NCBI GenBank assembly: GCA_025612245.1
Contig: JAAXKQ010000017.1
Coordinates: 61,322 to 125,321 of the forward strand
Source: Ignavibacteria bacterium
Lineage (GTDB): Bacteria > Bacteroidota > Ignavibacteria > Ignavibacteriales > SURF-24
Length of the DNA: 64,000 bases
Direction: 5' to 3'
Each line of letters opens with the position of its first letter. The stretch's first letter is position 1. Below are positions 52,252 to 60,035 of the stretch, in pieces. The notes under the pieces were generated by a model, which was given only the letters and a program-made list of their open reading frames with translations, was not told the DNA's origin and ran no database searches. Both the position numbers and the translations under genes were made by a program.

Positions 52252-53427
52252 CTAAATATAGAACAGGTGGATTTCCTTTACGTACTTTTCTTCCAGTATG
52301 GCCTTGATCTTTTTTATTATGTTTCTTCTGATCTCAAGCTCCCTAGGAAGCGACGGGTCCTGGTGCGCCTCATTGATGCGTGTGCCCACGTAGAAATCTA
52401 TTACGTCGCTTTCCTTTAAGAGCTTTACCAGGTCAGCCGCCGCAGTTTCATCCTGACAGTTGTCCCTTTCTTTTAAGAGCTGGTAAGTCCTTGTAAGCGT
52501 AAGAATGCCTTCGGTAACAAGGTCAATTCCGGGCATTTCGGAGGCTGCAGGGAGGTCTCCCTGCCTTTTAATGGAAGTTTTTACGGATAGGTTCAGTTCC
52601 CGCGAAATAATGTTTGCCGTAGTGCCTCCGCAGATAACTTTTTTGCCGTTATACTGTATGAGCTTCTGTGCATAATCCGGATCCTGTTCAGGGTGGAACG
52701 GGGGACCGGTCATGACAACGGTCCTTCTGGGGTGACGGTAATAAAGAACCGAGCACGTCATGTCGTCGTGCGCGCGTGCGTCGGGCTCGCAGTGTCTGGC
52801 CTTAAGGATTACTTCTTCGGATAGCCTGCCGGCAGAAATAAAGGGATTTTTTGCCACCAGGGACATAATAAAATCCTGGCAGCCCTTGTCCCGCCATCCC
52901 ATAGGAAGGTTCTTGCTCCCAAGCCCAGCCTGAGTCACTCCGTCAGAAAAAATTATAAGCCTGTCTTCGGGCTCCACGTTTACCTTTGAAATGCGTATTG
53001 TCCTGTTCTGCCAGCCGGCTGCGGTGTAAAGCCTGGATTCGGAGGGGATAATGTCACCTCCCCTTAGATGAATAAACTGCGGGTTGCCCATCTCAATTAT
53101 TCTGGTTTCACCGTAGAGCTGTGTATCTACTACGGTCAGGGTTGAATAGCTGATTTTACGCACCTCGCAGACGGGAAGAACGTCCATAATGATCTTGATG
53201 GATTCAATTATATCCATTTCATTTGCAATGAAACGAATTGCCATTTCTGCCGTCATGCACGATAAGATATTGGCCTTTACACCGCTGCCAAGTCCGTCGG
53301 AAAGCACGGCAATGCGCCTGTGTCCTTCCTGGAACTGTTTTACGGCAAATGAGTCGCCGCAGATCTCCTCACCGAACTTCTTTTCCTGTGCAAAATCTAT
53401 ATCCACAAACATCTGCTGGTCCTTCAT
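52252..53427 (-). CDS. SpoIIE-type PP2C phosphatase coupled to the sensory hydrogenase
   Basis: 391 residues, soluble. The SpoIIE/PP2C domain covers ~1-235 with metal-binding landmarks EEICGDSFAV, VLSDGLGSGVKA, LIIFSDGVTQAG and RAHDDMTCSVLYY. The remaining ~155 residues (~238-391; TVVMTGPPFHPEQDPDYAQKLI...GKKVICGGTTANIISREL) are a separate region often seen behind such phosphatases near hydrogenase genes. Its start overlaps the hydrogenase stop by 4 bp (ATGA), so translation is coupled. The likely role is to dephosphorylate Ser/Thr in a partner protein when the hydrogenase-like sensor reports hydrogen or redox state. The target is not encoded nearby. Confidence 0.9.
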   Translation of the reverse strand: MKDQQMFVDIDFAQEKKFGEEICGDSFAVKQFQEGHRRIAVLSDGLGSGVKANILSCMTAEMAIRFIANEMDIIESIKIIMDVLPVCEVRKISYSTLTVVDTQLYGETRIIEMGNPQFIHLRGGDIIPSESRLYTAAGWQNRTIRISKVNVEPEDRLIIFSDGVTQAGLGSKNLPMGWRDKGCQDFIMSLVAKNPFISAGRLSEEVILKARHCEPDARAHDDMTCSVLYYRHPRRTVVMTGPPFHPEQDPDYAQKLIQYNGKKVICGGTTANIISRELNLSVKTSIKRQGDLPAASEMPGIDLVTEGILTLTRTYQLLKERDNCQDETAAADLVKLLKESDVIDFYVGTRINEAHQDPSLPRELEIRRNIIKKIKAILEEKYVKEIHLFYI

Positions 53428-55178
53428 TTCTCTTTCTGCCCCGGCTGGTTGAGTAATACGGGCTGCTCTTCCTCACTTGGGAAGCCTTTTGCAATGGATC
53501 TTAAAATTATTTCCGTATCAGCCATGTGCTCTCCAAGAAGCTTTGCAATTCCCTGAACGGTATTCAGGTTTTTCCTGAGCACTTCGTTTGCCTTACTTGC
53601 AATAGCCTCGCGCTTTGCCTCGATGCTTGTTGCATCCTGGATTATTGCCCCTACTGTCTGCTGAGATTCAATTGTGAATATGCTGATGTTGAGAAGCTTG
53701 CCGTCCGACTTGAAGTTTTCTCTTGAAATGTCATCTCCCGTCCTGAGTGCCGTCTTAAACAGATTTGCAAAGGGGAGAATCTTTTCAATATAAACCCCGT
53801 TTAATGTTGAAAGCACCTGGTATATTTGCATGGTTTCTTCGCCAAACATTTCGGCAAAATGCCTGTTGCATTCAATTACTCTGAGCCTTGAGTCTGTTAT
53901 TACAGCAGCCGTAGGCATGCACCTCAAGAGTGCGTTTGCCTTTTTTTGAGCCTGCTTTTTCATAAAAGAAGCGCACATGGCTGTTTCCGCCTTGTTATTG
54001 ATCAGAGCCTCTGCGAAGAGCCTGCAGGTATCGTAACCGCAGCCTCCGCAATTAAGTTCGTCGGCAGGGGAAGTCTTCCCGATTTTTGCAAGCGCCAGGA
54101 TGAGTTCGCCAAGTGAAGAAGATCCCGCCTCAGCAGGCGGCGAATAAGGCAGCGGAAGGTCTGTATTTATGCGGGGAGTTCTTTTTACGTTTTTTTCGGG
54201 GTAGCTTACCCTTTTTTTTACGAGCAGCCTGTCGTTGAGGCCTTTACCTCTTTCCGACCTGCACGGTCCGTTGACACATCCACCCTTGCAGGCAAGGGCT
54301 TCAAGGAATATGTTTTTATCCAGGCCTTTGGGGTCGAAATTTTCCAGATAGTATTTTAACCCGTCCAGACCGCTTACGGCAAGAGTCTCTGTTTTATTGG
54401 TGTCGAGCCAGCCATTAAGAGTTTCATTCATTCCCCCCTCAACCGGGTAGACGCTTCCTTCCTGTGCAGAAAATGGGATAAACTTTTCAGAGGTTTTTTT
54501 TAGGTTTCCCTGCATTTCAATTTCCCTGTCAGAAAGCCATTCTTTCAGTTCATGGAACGTGAGCGCCAGATCCAGCAAATCCTTATTGCGGTCGGCTTCC
54601 AGCTTTTTTGCCGTGCAGGGTCCGAAGAATACAATACCTATATCGTTGCCGAATTCTTTTCTTAATATCCTCGTATGGGCAAGGAGCGGGGAGGTAATGG
54701 CTGTGACGTTCTTTTTGAAAGCGGGCATGTATTTACATATATACTCGACTACAGCCGGGCAAGCCGAAGAAATGGATAACCCGGCTTCCGAAGAGTTGAG
54801 TTCATCTACGAGGCGTGCCGAGACTTCCTGAGCACCCAGAGCCGTTTCACTGACGCCGTAAAAGCCGAGCGCTTTTATGGCGCTGATAAAGCCTGATGAG
54901 TCAATTCCCGGAAATTCGGCAACCCAGGAAGGGGCAACCGAGGCAATGACCCTGACTTTTCTCTGTAAGAGATTTTCCGCACGCTTTACGTCATTTCTAA
55001 TTTTCTTTGCCTTGGCCGGACATATTGCCACGCAGTGTCCGCAGGCGGTACATAGCTCTTTTATTATACTGGCGTGGCCATCCTGGACGCGGATAGCCTT
55101 CGAAAGGCAGCCCCGCACGCATTTATAACAGTCCTGGCATTCTACAATTTCGGTGTAAATCGGGTGGCTGTGATCCAT
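53424..55178 (-). CDS. Sensory-type [FeFe] hydrogenase with PAS domain
   Basis: 584 residues. Two [4Fe-4S] ferredoxin motifs (C14, C17, C20, C24; C43, C46, C49, C53) precede an H-cluster domain with L1 SSACPA (C140), L2 FFGPCTAKK (C188) and L3 LACKGGCVNGPC (C297, C301). The Cys that relays protons in catalytic enzymes (first C of TSCCP) is Ala139. A further four-Cys [4Fe-4S] domain follows (C377, C380, C385, C402), then a PAS domain (~415-530). This is the plan of group C sensory [FeFe] hydrogenases (HydS), which sense hydrogen instead of producing it. The neighbouring phosphatase points to the phosphatase-linked subgroup. Maturation genes hydEFG are not in the window. AGGAGA precedes ATG 55178. 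Confidence 0.92.
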   Translation of the reverse strand: MDHSHPIYTEIVECQDCYKCVRGCLSKAIRVQDGHASIIKELCTACGHCVAICPAKAKKIRNDVKRAENLLQRKVRVIASVAPSWVAEFPGIDSSGFISAIKALGFYGVSETALGAQEVSARLVDELNSSEAGLSISSACPAVVEYICKYMPAFKKNVTAITSPLLAHTRILRKEFGNDIGIVFFGPCTAKKLEADRNKDLLDLALTFHELKEWLSDREIEMQGNLKKTSEKFIPFSAQEGSVYPVEGGMNETLNGWLDTNKTETLAVSGLDGLKYYLENFDPKGLDKNIFLEALACKGGCVNGPCRSERGKGLNDRLLVKKRVSYPEKNVKRTPRINTDLPLPYSPPAEAGSSSLGELILALAKIGKTSPADELNCGGCGYDTCRLFAEALINNKAETAMCASFMKKQAQKKANALLRCMPTAAVITDSRLRVIECNRHFAEMFGEETMQIYQVLSTLNGVYIEKILPFANLFKTALRTGDDISRENFKSDGKLLNISIFTIESQQTVGAIIQDATSIEAKREAIASKANEVLRKNLNTVQGIAKLLGEHMADTEIILRSIAKGFPSEEEQPVLLNQPGQKEK

Positions 55179-55234
55179 ATGTGGTCTTCTCCTGCTTGCT
55201 TAACTTTTCCAAGCGTATCTGAGAGCATAGAATT

Positions 55235-55522
55235 TTAATGAGGCCCATTGTTTTCTGAATTTCCTTTCTTAAACAGCTGATCCAAAAGGTCAAGCAGGCA
55301 GCCGGATTCCACCTGGGTGTGAATAACCCCATCTATAAGAACGTTCGGACCTTTACAGCACCTTCCCTCGCACCTGCTGCCGGAAAGCTCAATTCTATCC
55401 TGCAGCCTGTATTTTGAAATATAATCCTCAAGTATCCCCAGGTTTTTCTCGTTTCCGCGGGCAAAACAGGAACTTCCCATGCATATGCACAAATTTTTCT
55501 TTTCTTTGTCTTCACTGGCCAT
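55235..55522 (-). CDS. Thioredoxin-like [2Fe-2S] ferredoxin (NuoE/HydC-like)
   Basis: 95 residues starting at ATG 55522, one base after the rex stop; a longer frame from 55597 overlaps rex and is not used. Cluster ligands are in LCICMGSSCFARGNE and GSRCEGRCCKGPN, the CX4C...CX3C pattern of the thioredoxin-fold [2Fe-2S] proteins related to NuoE and the small subunit of bifurcating hydrogenases. It would pass electrons to or from the hydrogenase-like sensor encoded 56 bp downstream. It is about half the length of a NuoE subunit, consistent with just the cluster domain. Confidence 0.9.
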   Translation of the reverse strand: MASEDKEKKNLCICMGSSCFARGNEKNLGILEDYISKYRLQDRIELSGSRCEGRCCKGPNVLIDGVIHTQVESGCLLDLLDQLFKKGNSENNGPH

Positions 55523-55523
55523 G

Positions 55524-56195
55524 TTATTGCACCGGAGCCTTTGATTTCTTATCAATTGAAATGGAGAGAACTGCCAGCCCTGCTGCCAGGTCCTCATTCT
55601 GGAGGACTACGTCGGCGGGCACTTTGAGTTCCTTGTTGGAGAAATTCCATATCCCCTTTATTCCGCAAGAGACCATTTTTTCCACTACCTCTTGTGCCGA
55701 TTCCTCGGGTACGCACAATATGCCAATGTAAGGATGCAGGCGTGCTGCTAGCACGGGAAGCATTTCAAGCGGATAGACGTCTTTATTGTGGACTGTTTTA
55801 TTTACTTTCTCTTTGTCGAGATCGAATGCAGCTGCAATGTTCAACCCGTATTTTTCAAAACCTTTGTAACCCAGTAACGCTGAGCCCAGATTTCCAACCC
55901 CTGCTAAAAATGCGGTGTCTTTCCCCCTGAAGTTAATGACGTTCTCAATTGAAATGATCAAATGCTCAATACTGTAACCAAGTCGGGGTTTTCCGCAATT
56001 GCCCGTAAAAGCCAGGTCCTTACGGACCACAATTGGTTTAAGGTCAAGTGCCTGTGCAATTTTCTCGGAGGAAACGAAGTCTTTACCCTCAGATTTAAGC
56101 TCGATTAAGAGCCTTAAATACCTGGGCAACCGGCGTACGGTAGGCATTCTGATGATAGTTTCAGAATTTTTAGCTATTTCCGGGAAAGAATCCAT
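55524..56195 (-). CDS. rex: Redox-sensing repressor Rex
   Basis: 223 residues. The winged-helix DNA-binding domain covers ~17-90 (VRRLPRYLRLLIELKSEGKDFVSSEKIAQALDLKPIVVRKDLAFTGNCGKPRLGY), and a Rossmann NAD(H)-binding domain follows from ~92 with GVGNLGSALLGY and FDLDKEKV. Rex represses fermentative and hydrogenase genes when NADH is low and releases DNA when NADH is high. The first gene here, it probably controls its own operon of ferredoxin, sensory hydrogenase and phosphatase. An inverted repeat sits ~40 bp upstream. ATG 56147 (residue 17) could be an alternative start. Confidence 0.94.
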   Translation of the reverse strand: MDSFPEIAKNSETIIRMPTVRRLPRYLRLLIELKSEGKDFVSSEKIAQALDLKPIVVRKDLAFTGNCGKPRLGYSIEHLIISIENVINFRGKDTAFLAGVGNLGSALLGYKGFEKYGLNIAAAFDLDKEKVNKTVHNKDVYPLEMLPVLAARLHPYIGILCVPEESAQEVVEKMVSCGIKGIWNFSNKELKVPADVVLQNEDLAAGLAVLSISIDKKSKAPVQ

Positions 56196-56233
56196 TAAAA
56201 TATGCTCGTATTTATGTTGTTGATATTTATATA

Positions 56234-56251
56234 TCGATATTTTAGTATCGA
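56234..56251. promoter_or_regulatory. Inverted repeat upstream of rex
   Basis: TCGATA-TTTTAG-TATCGA, 18 bp, 39 bp upstream of the rex start codon. It could bind Rex or another regulator; it does not match the well-known TTGTGAA-N4-TTCACAA Rex consensus. Confidence 0.4.
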
Positions 56252-56364
56252 AAAATACCGCATATTATTTACGCTTGCAAGTGTTTGGTCAATATTTGCT
56301 GAAGTTTTTGGGAAGTCTCTTTTAAGATACCCCCGCAACTTTGAAGGGATTATTCTGAAGTGAG

Positions 56365-56403
56365 AAAAACCCCGGAGGCTGCCTGAAAGAGCATCCTCCG
56401 GGG
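56365..56403 (-). terminator. Terminator of the beta-propeller gene
   Basis: Read leftwards: stem CCCCGGAGG (56403-56395) with CCTCCGGGG (56378-56370), then TTTTT. It lies just beyond the stop codon at 56452. Confidence 0.9.
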
Positions 56404-56451
56404 TGATGACAAAATTTGTCCCGGCAGAATGGGATAGTTTCTTCTGCAAAA

Positions 56452-57723
56452 TTATTTCAGGAGAAGAAGCTTCCTGGAATCCCTGAACTGTCCTGCCCTT
56501 ATTGTGTATATATATACTCCGCTCGGAAGCTTCGAGGCGTTAAACTCCACGGAGTGGCTTCCTGCTTTTTTTAATTCACTGACCATGCTTGCAACTTCAC
56601 TTCCCAGAAGATCGTAAATCTTAAGTGTCACAAATTCCTCTTTGGGTATGGAGTAATTGATTCTGGTGGTGGGGTTAAAAGGATTGGGATAATTCTGCGA
56701 AAGCGAATATGCATGAACAGTTCCCACCGGCAGATCGTCATCATCTATACCCGCCGGGATATCCTTAAAGACTGATAAGCCTTTGTTGGACGTTCCGACC
56801 CATACAGTTCCATTTGTATCAACGGCAATTGTCGAGATGGAATCACTTACAATATCCGAATTGGATGTATCAAAGACGCTCCAGGAAGGGGAAAGAAACT
56901 TATGTAAGCCTCCGGTTTCTGTCCCAATCCACTTCTGGTTCTTCAGGTCTATGAAAATTGTGCTAATAAAGTTACTCTTCAGTTCTGAGTTAAAAGTATT
57001 ATAAATGTCGCACGTTGTGCCGGCATGGGCTACAAATCCCTGTCCCTTGGTACCTACCCACAGAATTCCCTTCTTGTCGATAGTGATCGTCTGTACATCA
57101 TTGCCGGGCAGGGGGGAATTATCCTTATTGTTGATGGTCCAGTTTGTGCCGTCAAACATAGCAACGCCGCTGTCTGTGCCGAAAACAGTAAGACCCATCA
57201 TGCTGTGGTAGGCGACGCAGTTGATGTGATTGCTTGGAATCTTGGAATTTGAGGTGTTATAAACCGTCCAGTCTTTGCCGTCGAACTTAGCTGCTCCGCC
57301 GGTGGCCGTTCCTACCCATTTGTTCCCCTCGTTATCAATGGCAACAGCGGTTACCCATTTATCGGCCGGCAGGGGTGAATTGGTACTATTATATACTTTC
57401 CAGTTAGTTCCGTCGAATCTTAAAAGTCCCGCGCAGTAAGTTGCAATCCACAGAGTATCCTTTCCCTCGATGGTAATTTTCCCGGGGTGGGTGCATGTTA
57501 CTGCTGAATTCGATTTGTCGTAGAGTGTCCAGTTATTCCCGTCAATTTTAACGAGTCCTTTTTCAGCCGTGATCCATTTTACGCCAAAAGAATCAATTGC
57601 CACGGAATGTATATTATCCGAGGGCAGTTTTGAATTTTTACTGTTATATGTTACCCACGGTGTATCCTGGCAGAAGGAGTAAGAAGAGACAAAGAGCAAA
57701 ACAAATAAACATAGCTTTTTCAT
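56452..57723 (-). CDS. Secreted Reg_prop-type beta-propeller with T9SS sorting domain
   Basis: 423 residues. A signal peptide (MKKLCLFVLLFVSSYSFCQD) is followed by about seven ~45-residue repeats of the two-component-regulator propeller kind, each with a WxxYxxxNSxLPSxxIxxVAIDxxGxKWxGTxxGxAxFDGxxW pattern (~20-325), making a beta-propeller. A complete T9SS sorting domain ends it (NYPNPFNPTTRINY, YDLLGSEVASMV, SGVYIYTI, RKLLLLK). Propellers of this type form the sensor part of hybrid histidine kinases; here the module is free and secreted, so a binding or surface role is inferred. GAGAGGA lies before the start. Confidence 0.85.
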   Translation of the reverse strand: MKKLCLFVLLFVSSYSFCQDTPWVTYNSKNSKLPSDNIHSVAIDSFGVKWITAEKGLVKIDGNNWTLYDKSNSAVTCTHPGKITIEGKDTLWIATYCAGLLRFDGTNWKVYNSTNSPLPADKWVTAVAIDNEGNKWVGTATGGAAKFDGKDWTVYNTSNSKIPSNHINCVAYHSMMGLTVFGTDSGVAMFDGTNWTINNKDNSPLPGNDVQTITIDKKGILWVGTKGQGFVAHAGTTCDIYNTFNSELKSNFISTIFIDLKNQKWIGTETGGLHKFLSPSWSVFDTSNSDIVSDSISTIAVDTNGTVWVGTSNKGLSVFKDIPAGIDDDDLPVGTVHAYSLSQNYPNPFNPTTRINYSIPKEEFVTLKIYDLLGSEVASMVSELKKAGSHSVEFNASKLPSGVYIYTIRAGQFRDSRKLLLLK

Positions 57724-58162
57724 ATCGTCCTCTCATATTTAATAATTCATCTTTACAACCCTTTCCAATTAAATCTAATTATTGACATAGCTTTCAGTTC
57801 ACCAATCCATTCGGCTTAAGAGTTCTTTCTGTAGCCTTGTGGAAAGTTATATTTATTTGCACCCAAATATAAACAAATAATTTGAGCGAAGAACCGCAAG
57901 TATAAAGCGAAGAATTAAGAGGTTTCTTTAACATGAAGAACCCCGGAAACGGCTCAAATGAGCCATTGCCGGGATCACACTTAATGGGTAAGTGCCGTTG
58001 CAGGCGCTGAAAAGTCTCGAAATCAGTTCAAAAATGCGGACCTGTTAGTAAGTGTCAGCTGATTGTGCTATAGATCACAAAAATCCGGTTTGGGGACCGT
58101 TTTCCGAAAAAAACTTTCCCTTCTAGGGCTGAAACGACGAAATGTAACACATTTCAAATACT
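57724..58162. other. Intergenic region between MarR and the beta-propeller gene
   Basis: 439 bp, both flanking genes leftward. It holds the MarR-transcript hairpin at 57942-57973 and must hold the promoter of the beta-propeller gene. I see no small gene. Confidence 0.5.
57942..57973 (-). terminator. Hairpin, possible terminator of the MarR gene
   Basis: Outer arms CCCGG (57942-57946) and CCGGG (57969-57973) with inner stem GGCTCA (57951-57956) and TGAGCC (57959-57964). The T-run on the leftward side is weak, so termination strength is uncertain. Confidence 0.5.
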
Positions 58163-58807
58163 TTAATTGCTGTTGTTTTCTTTTATTATCTCGTCATGAA
58201 TTTCATCAATACTTCTTCCCTTATGGTGCTGCCAGAGCCCTGAGAATTTTATTTCAATGTCTCTTAAAAGCAGTATGCATAAATCAATATCTTCAGGTGA
58301 CATGTCGTAAAAAATGATCTGGCTTACTTTTGAAAATTCATTATAGCACTCCTTCAGAAGTTTGTCTCCCTCTTCCGTGAGCTCCAGCCTTTTGGAGCGC
58401 TTATCTGTGGGATCGTCATATTCGGTTATATACCCCCGCAGGCGTAAATCGGCGAGCAGATTCAATCCTGTAGAAAGTTCATGCATGGTAAAATTTATGG
58501 CGTCTGTTTTTCTGGGGCTCTTTAAGTGTGCAACTGCATTTAGAAGCATAAACTCGTCGAAATGTTTCAGGTTCAGGTCTTCCAGGGCCATATTGGCGTA
58601 TATCCTGTGGAGCCTTATTATCCAGTCGAGCAGCTTTAATAAAACAATCCTGGGATTGGAAGGGGAGATTCCGTCAAAAAGCTGGCGCGTCAGGTTCTTT
58701 TCCCTGTTTTTGGAAAGATAGTACAGGCAAAAATCCTCAATGCCGGCACCGGGATGTTTTTCTTCAAAGCTGGCCCAGAGATTGACTAATTCAACGGTCT
58801 TATTCAT
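58163..58807 (-). CDS. MarR-family transcriptional regulator
   Basis: 214 residues from ATG 58807; the longer frame to 58876 has a hydrophobic N-terminus that is not expected in a soluble regulator. It has a winged-helix region with HFDEFMLLNAVAHLKSPRKTDAINFTMHELSTGLNLLADLRLRGYITEYDDPTDKRSKRLELTEEGDKLL, i.e. recognition helix followed by the DxRSKRLxLTxEG wing typical of MarR. It is divergent from an EmrA-EmrB-TolC operon and probably represses it, being released by a small toxic or phenolic ligand. The extended N-terminal ~85 residues are longer than in classic MarR proteins. Confidence 0.85.
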   Translation of the reverse strand: MNKTVELVNLWASFEEKHPGAGIEDFCLYYLSKNREKNLTRQLFDGISPSNPRIVLLKLLDWIIRLHRIYANMALEDLNLKHFDEFMLLNAVAHLKSPRKTDAINFTMHELSTGLNLLADLRLRGYITEYDDPTDKRSKRLELTEEGDKLLKECYNEFSKVSQIIFYDMSPEDIDLCILLLRDIEIKFSGLWQHHKGRSIDEIHDEIIKENNSN

Positions 58808-58825
58808 TAAAATCCGGATCACCAA

Positions 58826-58856
58826 AAATATTTGAAAACTGAGATTAAATATTTGA
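58826..58856. promoter_or_regulatory. Paired repeat, candidate MarR operator
   Basis: Two copies of AAATATTTGA (58826-58835 and 58847-58856), 21 bp apart, i.e. two helical turns on the same DNA face. Each contains the palindrome AAATATTT. They lie between the divergent MarR and EmrA genes, 19 bp from the MarR start. Confidence 0.5.
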
Positions 58857-58984
58857 TAAGATAAGAACTTTTGCATAGGTTTACAACCTCATTACAGGAA
58901 ATTTGATGTAAATTGACAAAATTTAGATCGGATTTGCGTTAAATTTTAAAGCAGCAAAGTTTACTCAGAATATATAAGGTGCAA

Positions 58985-60025
58985 ATGATGGAAAATGAGC
59001 AATTAAAAAAGACGATTTTCAAACGATACATAATTCCCGCTATTGTGGCTGTAATTTTGATTTTTGTGGGCTTCAGGGTCTGGGATGCCCTGACACACGA
59101 GGAAACCGACAATGCCCAGATCGAGATGAGGCTGGTTCCGATTATGGCGCGCGTGCCCGGATACATAGACAAAATTCTGGTCGAGGATTTTGCTAAGGTT
59201 AAAAAAGGCCAGCTGCTCATGGTTATTGACACAACTGAAAGTGTCCTGCAGCTTAAGGAAATGCAGGCCGATTACGCACAGGCTCAGGCTGACCTAGAAA
59301 ATGCAAAGGCTTCGCTGACAAATGCCGGGGCAGCTGTTGCACTCTCAAAGGGCAATACAGACGTAATGGCCCTCCGGAAGGACAAGGCTATAAATGACTT
59401 CAGGCGCGACAAAGAGCTTTATGAGTCAAATGCAATTACAAAAAAGCAGTTTGACGAGAGCAAATCAAATTACGACATCACATTAAAACAGCTGGAAACG
59501 GGCTACAAGGATGTAAAAGTTTCGGAAACACGTATAGGCATTCTGAAAGCACAGCTTGAGCGCGCACAGGCCCAGCTCGAGATAAAAAAATCCAGGATTG
59601 AGCAGCAGAAGCTGAAGATATCTTATTGTTATATTTATGCTCCTTCTGATGGCAACCTCGGAAAGCGCAACGTCGATGAAGGGCAATATATTCAGCCCGG
59701 AAGCCCGGTCTTTACGCTTGTCAACGACCAGGAACTCTGGATAGTTGCCAACTTTAAGGAAAGCCAGATAAAGAATGTCAGGGAAGGCAAGACAGTTTCG
59801 ATTTCAGTTGACGGATTCCCCAGGATGCCCCTTAAGGGAAAGATAGTTTCACTCTCAGGCGCAACCGGAGCCCGCTTTTCGCTTCTGCCGCCTGATAATG
59901 CGACGGGCAACTTCATTAAGGTTACACAGCGCGTGCCGGTGCGTATAGAAATAGAAAATGTTGAAAAATACAAGAATATACTGCGCGCGGGAATGAGCGT
60001 GGATGTTTCAGTTCCTGTAGATTGA
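58985..60025 (+). CDS. emrA: HlyD/EmrA-family efflux adaptor
   Basis: 346 residues from ATG 58985 (AAGGT upstream; a GTG two codons before is less likely). One N-terminal transmembrane helix (~12-32; YIIPAIVAVILIFVGFRVW), then the lipoyl-like half HEETDNAQIEMRLVPIMARVPGYIDKILVEDFAKVKKGQLL, a long coiled-coil hairpin (~90-200), the second half YIYAPSDGNLGKRNVDEGQYIQPGSPVFTLV and a beta-barrel. It bridges the EmrB-like pump (gap 10 bp) and the TolC-like channel across the periplasm. Confidence 0.93.
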   Translation: MMENEQLKKTIFKRYIIPAIVAVILIFVGFRVWDALTHEETDNAQIEMRLVPIMARVPGYIDKILVEDFAKVKKGQLLMVIDTTESVLQLKEMQADYAQAQADLENAKASLTNAGAAVALSKGNTDVMALRKDKAINDFRRDKELYESNAITKKQFDESKSNYDITLKQLETGYKDVKVSETRIGILKAQLERAQAQLEIKKSRIEQQKLKISYCYIYAPSDGNLGKRNVDEGQYIQPGSPVFTLVNDQELWIVANFKESQIKNVREGKTVSISVDGFPRMPLKGKIVSLSGATGARFSLLPPDNATGNFIKVTQRVPVRIEIENVEKYKNILRAGMSVDVSVPVD

Positions 60026-60035
60026 GCGGTTTAAT

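Noticed and set aside
56195..56449. 84-codon leftward frame upstream of rex
   Set aside because: It crosses the beta-propeller gene's terminator and the rex promoter region; no ribosome-binding site or domain is seen.
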